In this document: one piece after another, positions 63,786 through 64,000 of the stretch
Position numbering within the stretch: position 1 is the first letter of the stretch
How the letters are laid out: each line of letters begins with the position of its first letter
Assembly: GCA_028829895.1 (NCBI GenBank)
Contig: CM054177.1
Coordinates: 41,868,664 to 41,932,663 of the forward strand
DNA from: Sinotaia quadrata
Taxonomy: Eukaryota; Mollusca; Gastropoda; Architaenioglossa; Viviparidae
Direction: 5' to 3'
Length of the DNA stretch: 64,000 nt
Position numbers and translations under genes: made by a program
Notes under the pieces: generated by a model
The model's input: only the letters and a program-made list of their open reading frames with translations
Databases searched by the model: none
What the model was told of the DNA's origin: nothing

Positions 63786-64000
63786 TTCTTTTCTTTTTTC
63801 AGTAAAATTATCCTTTACGGGTTTGGTTATACTATCTAATGGTTTTCCTTTCCTTACTATCTCCCTCACTGTATTCTAAATTGACACAACGTAAAGTTAT
63901 TTCCGAAGGTGGATATGCTGTATATCATTCTTAAATTCAATTACATTCATGCGAATTATTTTGTTTTCGTTTCTTTCTTTTTACAAGGCAGTAACCAGCT
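63786..64000. other. Non-coding window end
   Basis: Pyrimidine-rich sequence with nothing recognised. Confidence 0.45.

Overview
This is a repeat-dense, AT-rich animal genome window. I read it as lophotrochozoan and most likely molluscan; this is an inference. It rests on the intron-rich Trk-family receptor with large introns, the (GATA)n, (CA)n and (GAT)n microsatellites, the many intronic minisatellites, and the mixture of retroelement and hAT relics. No bacterial-type operons, CRISPR arrays, tRNA genes or rRNA genes were seen.

The one real host gene I can support lies on the minus strand between about 58.5 kb and 28.9 kb. It is a Trk (neurotrophin-receptor-type) receptor tyrosine kinase. 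I reconstructed 13 exons whose splice sites and phases agree throughout (2386 bases: one leading base plus 795 codons including the stop). In order they encode leucine-rich repeats, a cysteine-rich LRR C-cap, two Ig-like domains, a Thr/Asn-rich stalk, a transmembrane helix with an NPNY docking motif, a full tyrosine kinase domain ([27 protein letters not shown]), and a C-terminal YLDIIA tail matching the PLC-gamma docking tail of Trk receptors. The signal peptide and LRR N-cap exons were not found and probably lie beyond base 64000. One stalk exon (40969-41078) is too short and in too unhelpful a frame to stand out as an ORF; it was placed by splice-site phase.

Region 1-8.9 kb is non-coding and holds microsatellites, degenerate tandem repeats and dispersed repeats. 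At 8961-15493 sits a complete, apparently very young LTR retroelement. It has two 1128-bp LTRs that look identical, a 5-bp target-site duplication, a primer-binding-like site, a polypurine tract, and one intact 985-codon ORF. That ORF has a gag-like charged N-terminus and no visible protease, reverse transcriptase, RNase H or integrase. Region 15.5-28.5 kb is non-coding, with numerous minisatellites and dispersed repeats. The Trk introns then fill the rest of the window and contain mobile-element relics: a hAT fragment, a diverged LTR copy, a MULE-like short TIR element, two non-LTR reverse transcriptase tails, and a broken copy of an uncharacterised multi-copy protein family.

The most unusual theme is that exon boundaries of the Trk gene have themselves been amplified into tandem arrays. 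About 24 copies of the Ig2 exon splice-donor sequence fill the adjoining intron. The exon encoding the PLC-gamma docking tail is tandemly copied into the 3' UTR, with the tyrosine lost in each copy. The acceptor of the first LRR exon is duplicated upstream. A 27-bp minisatellite is translated inside the Ig2 exon.
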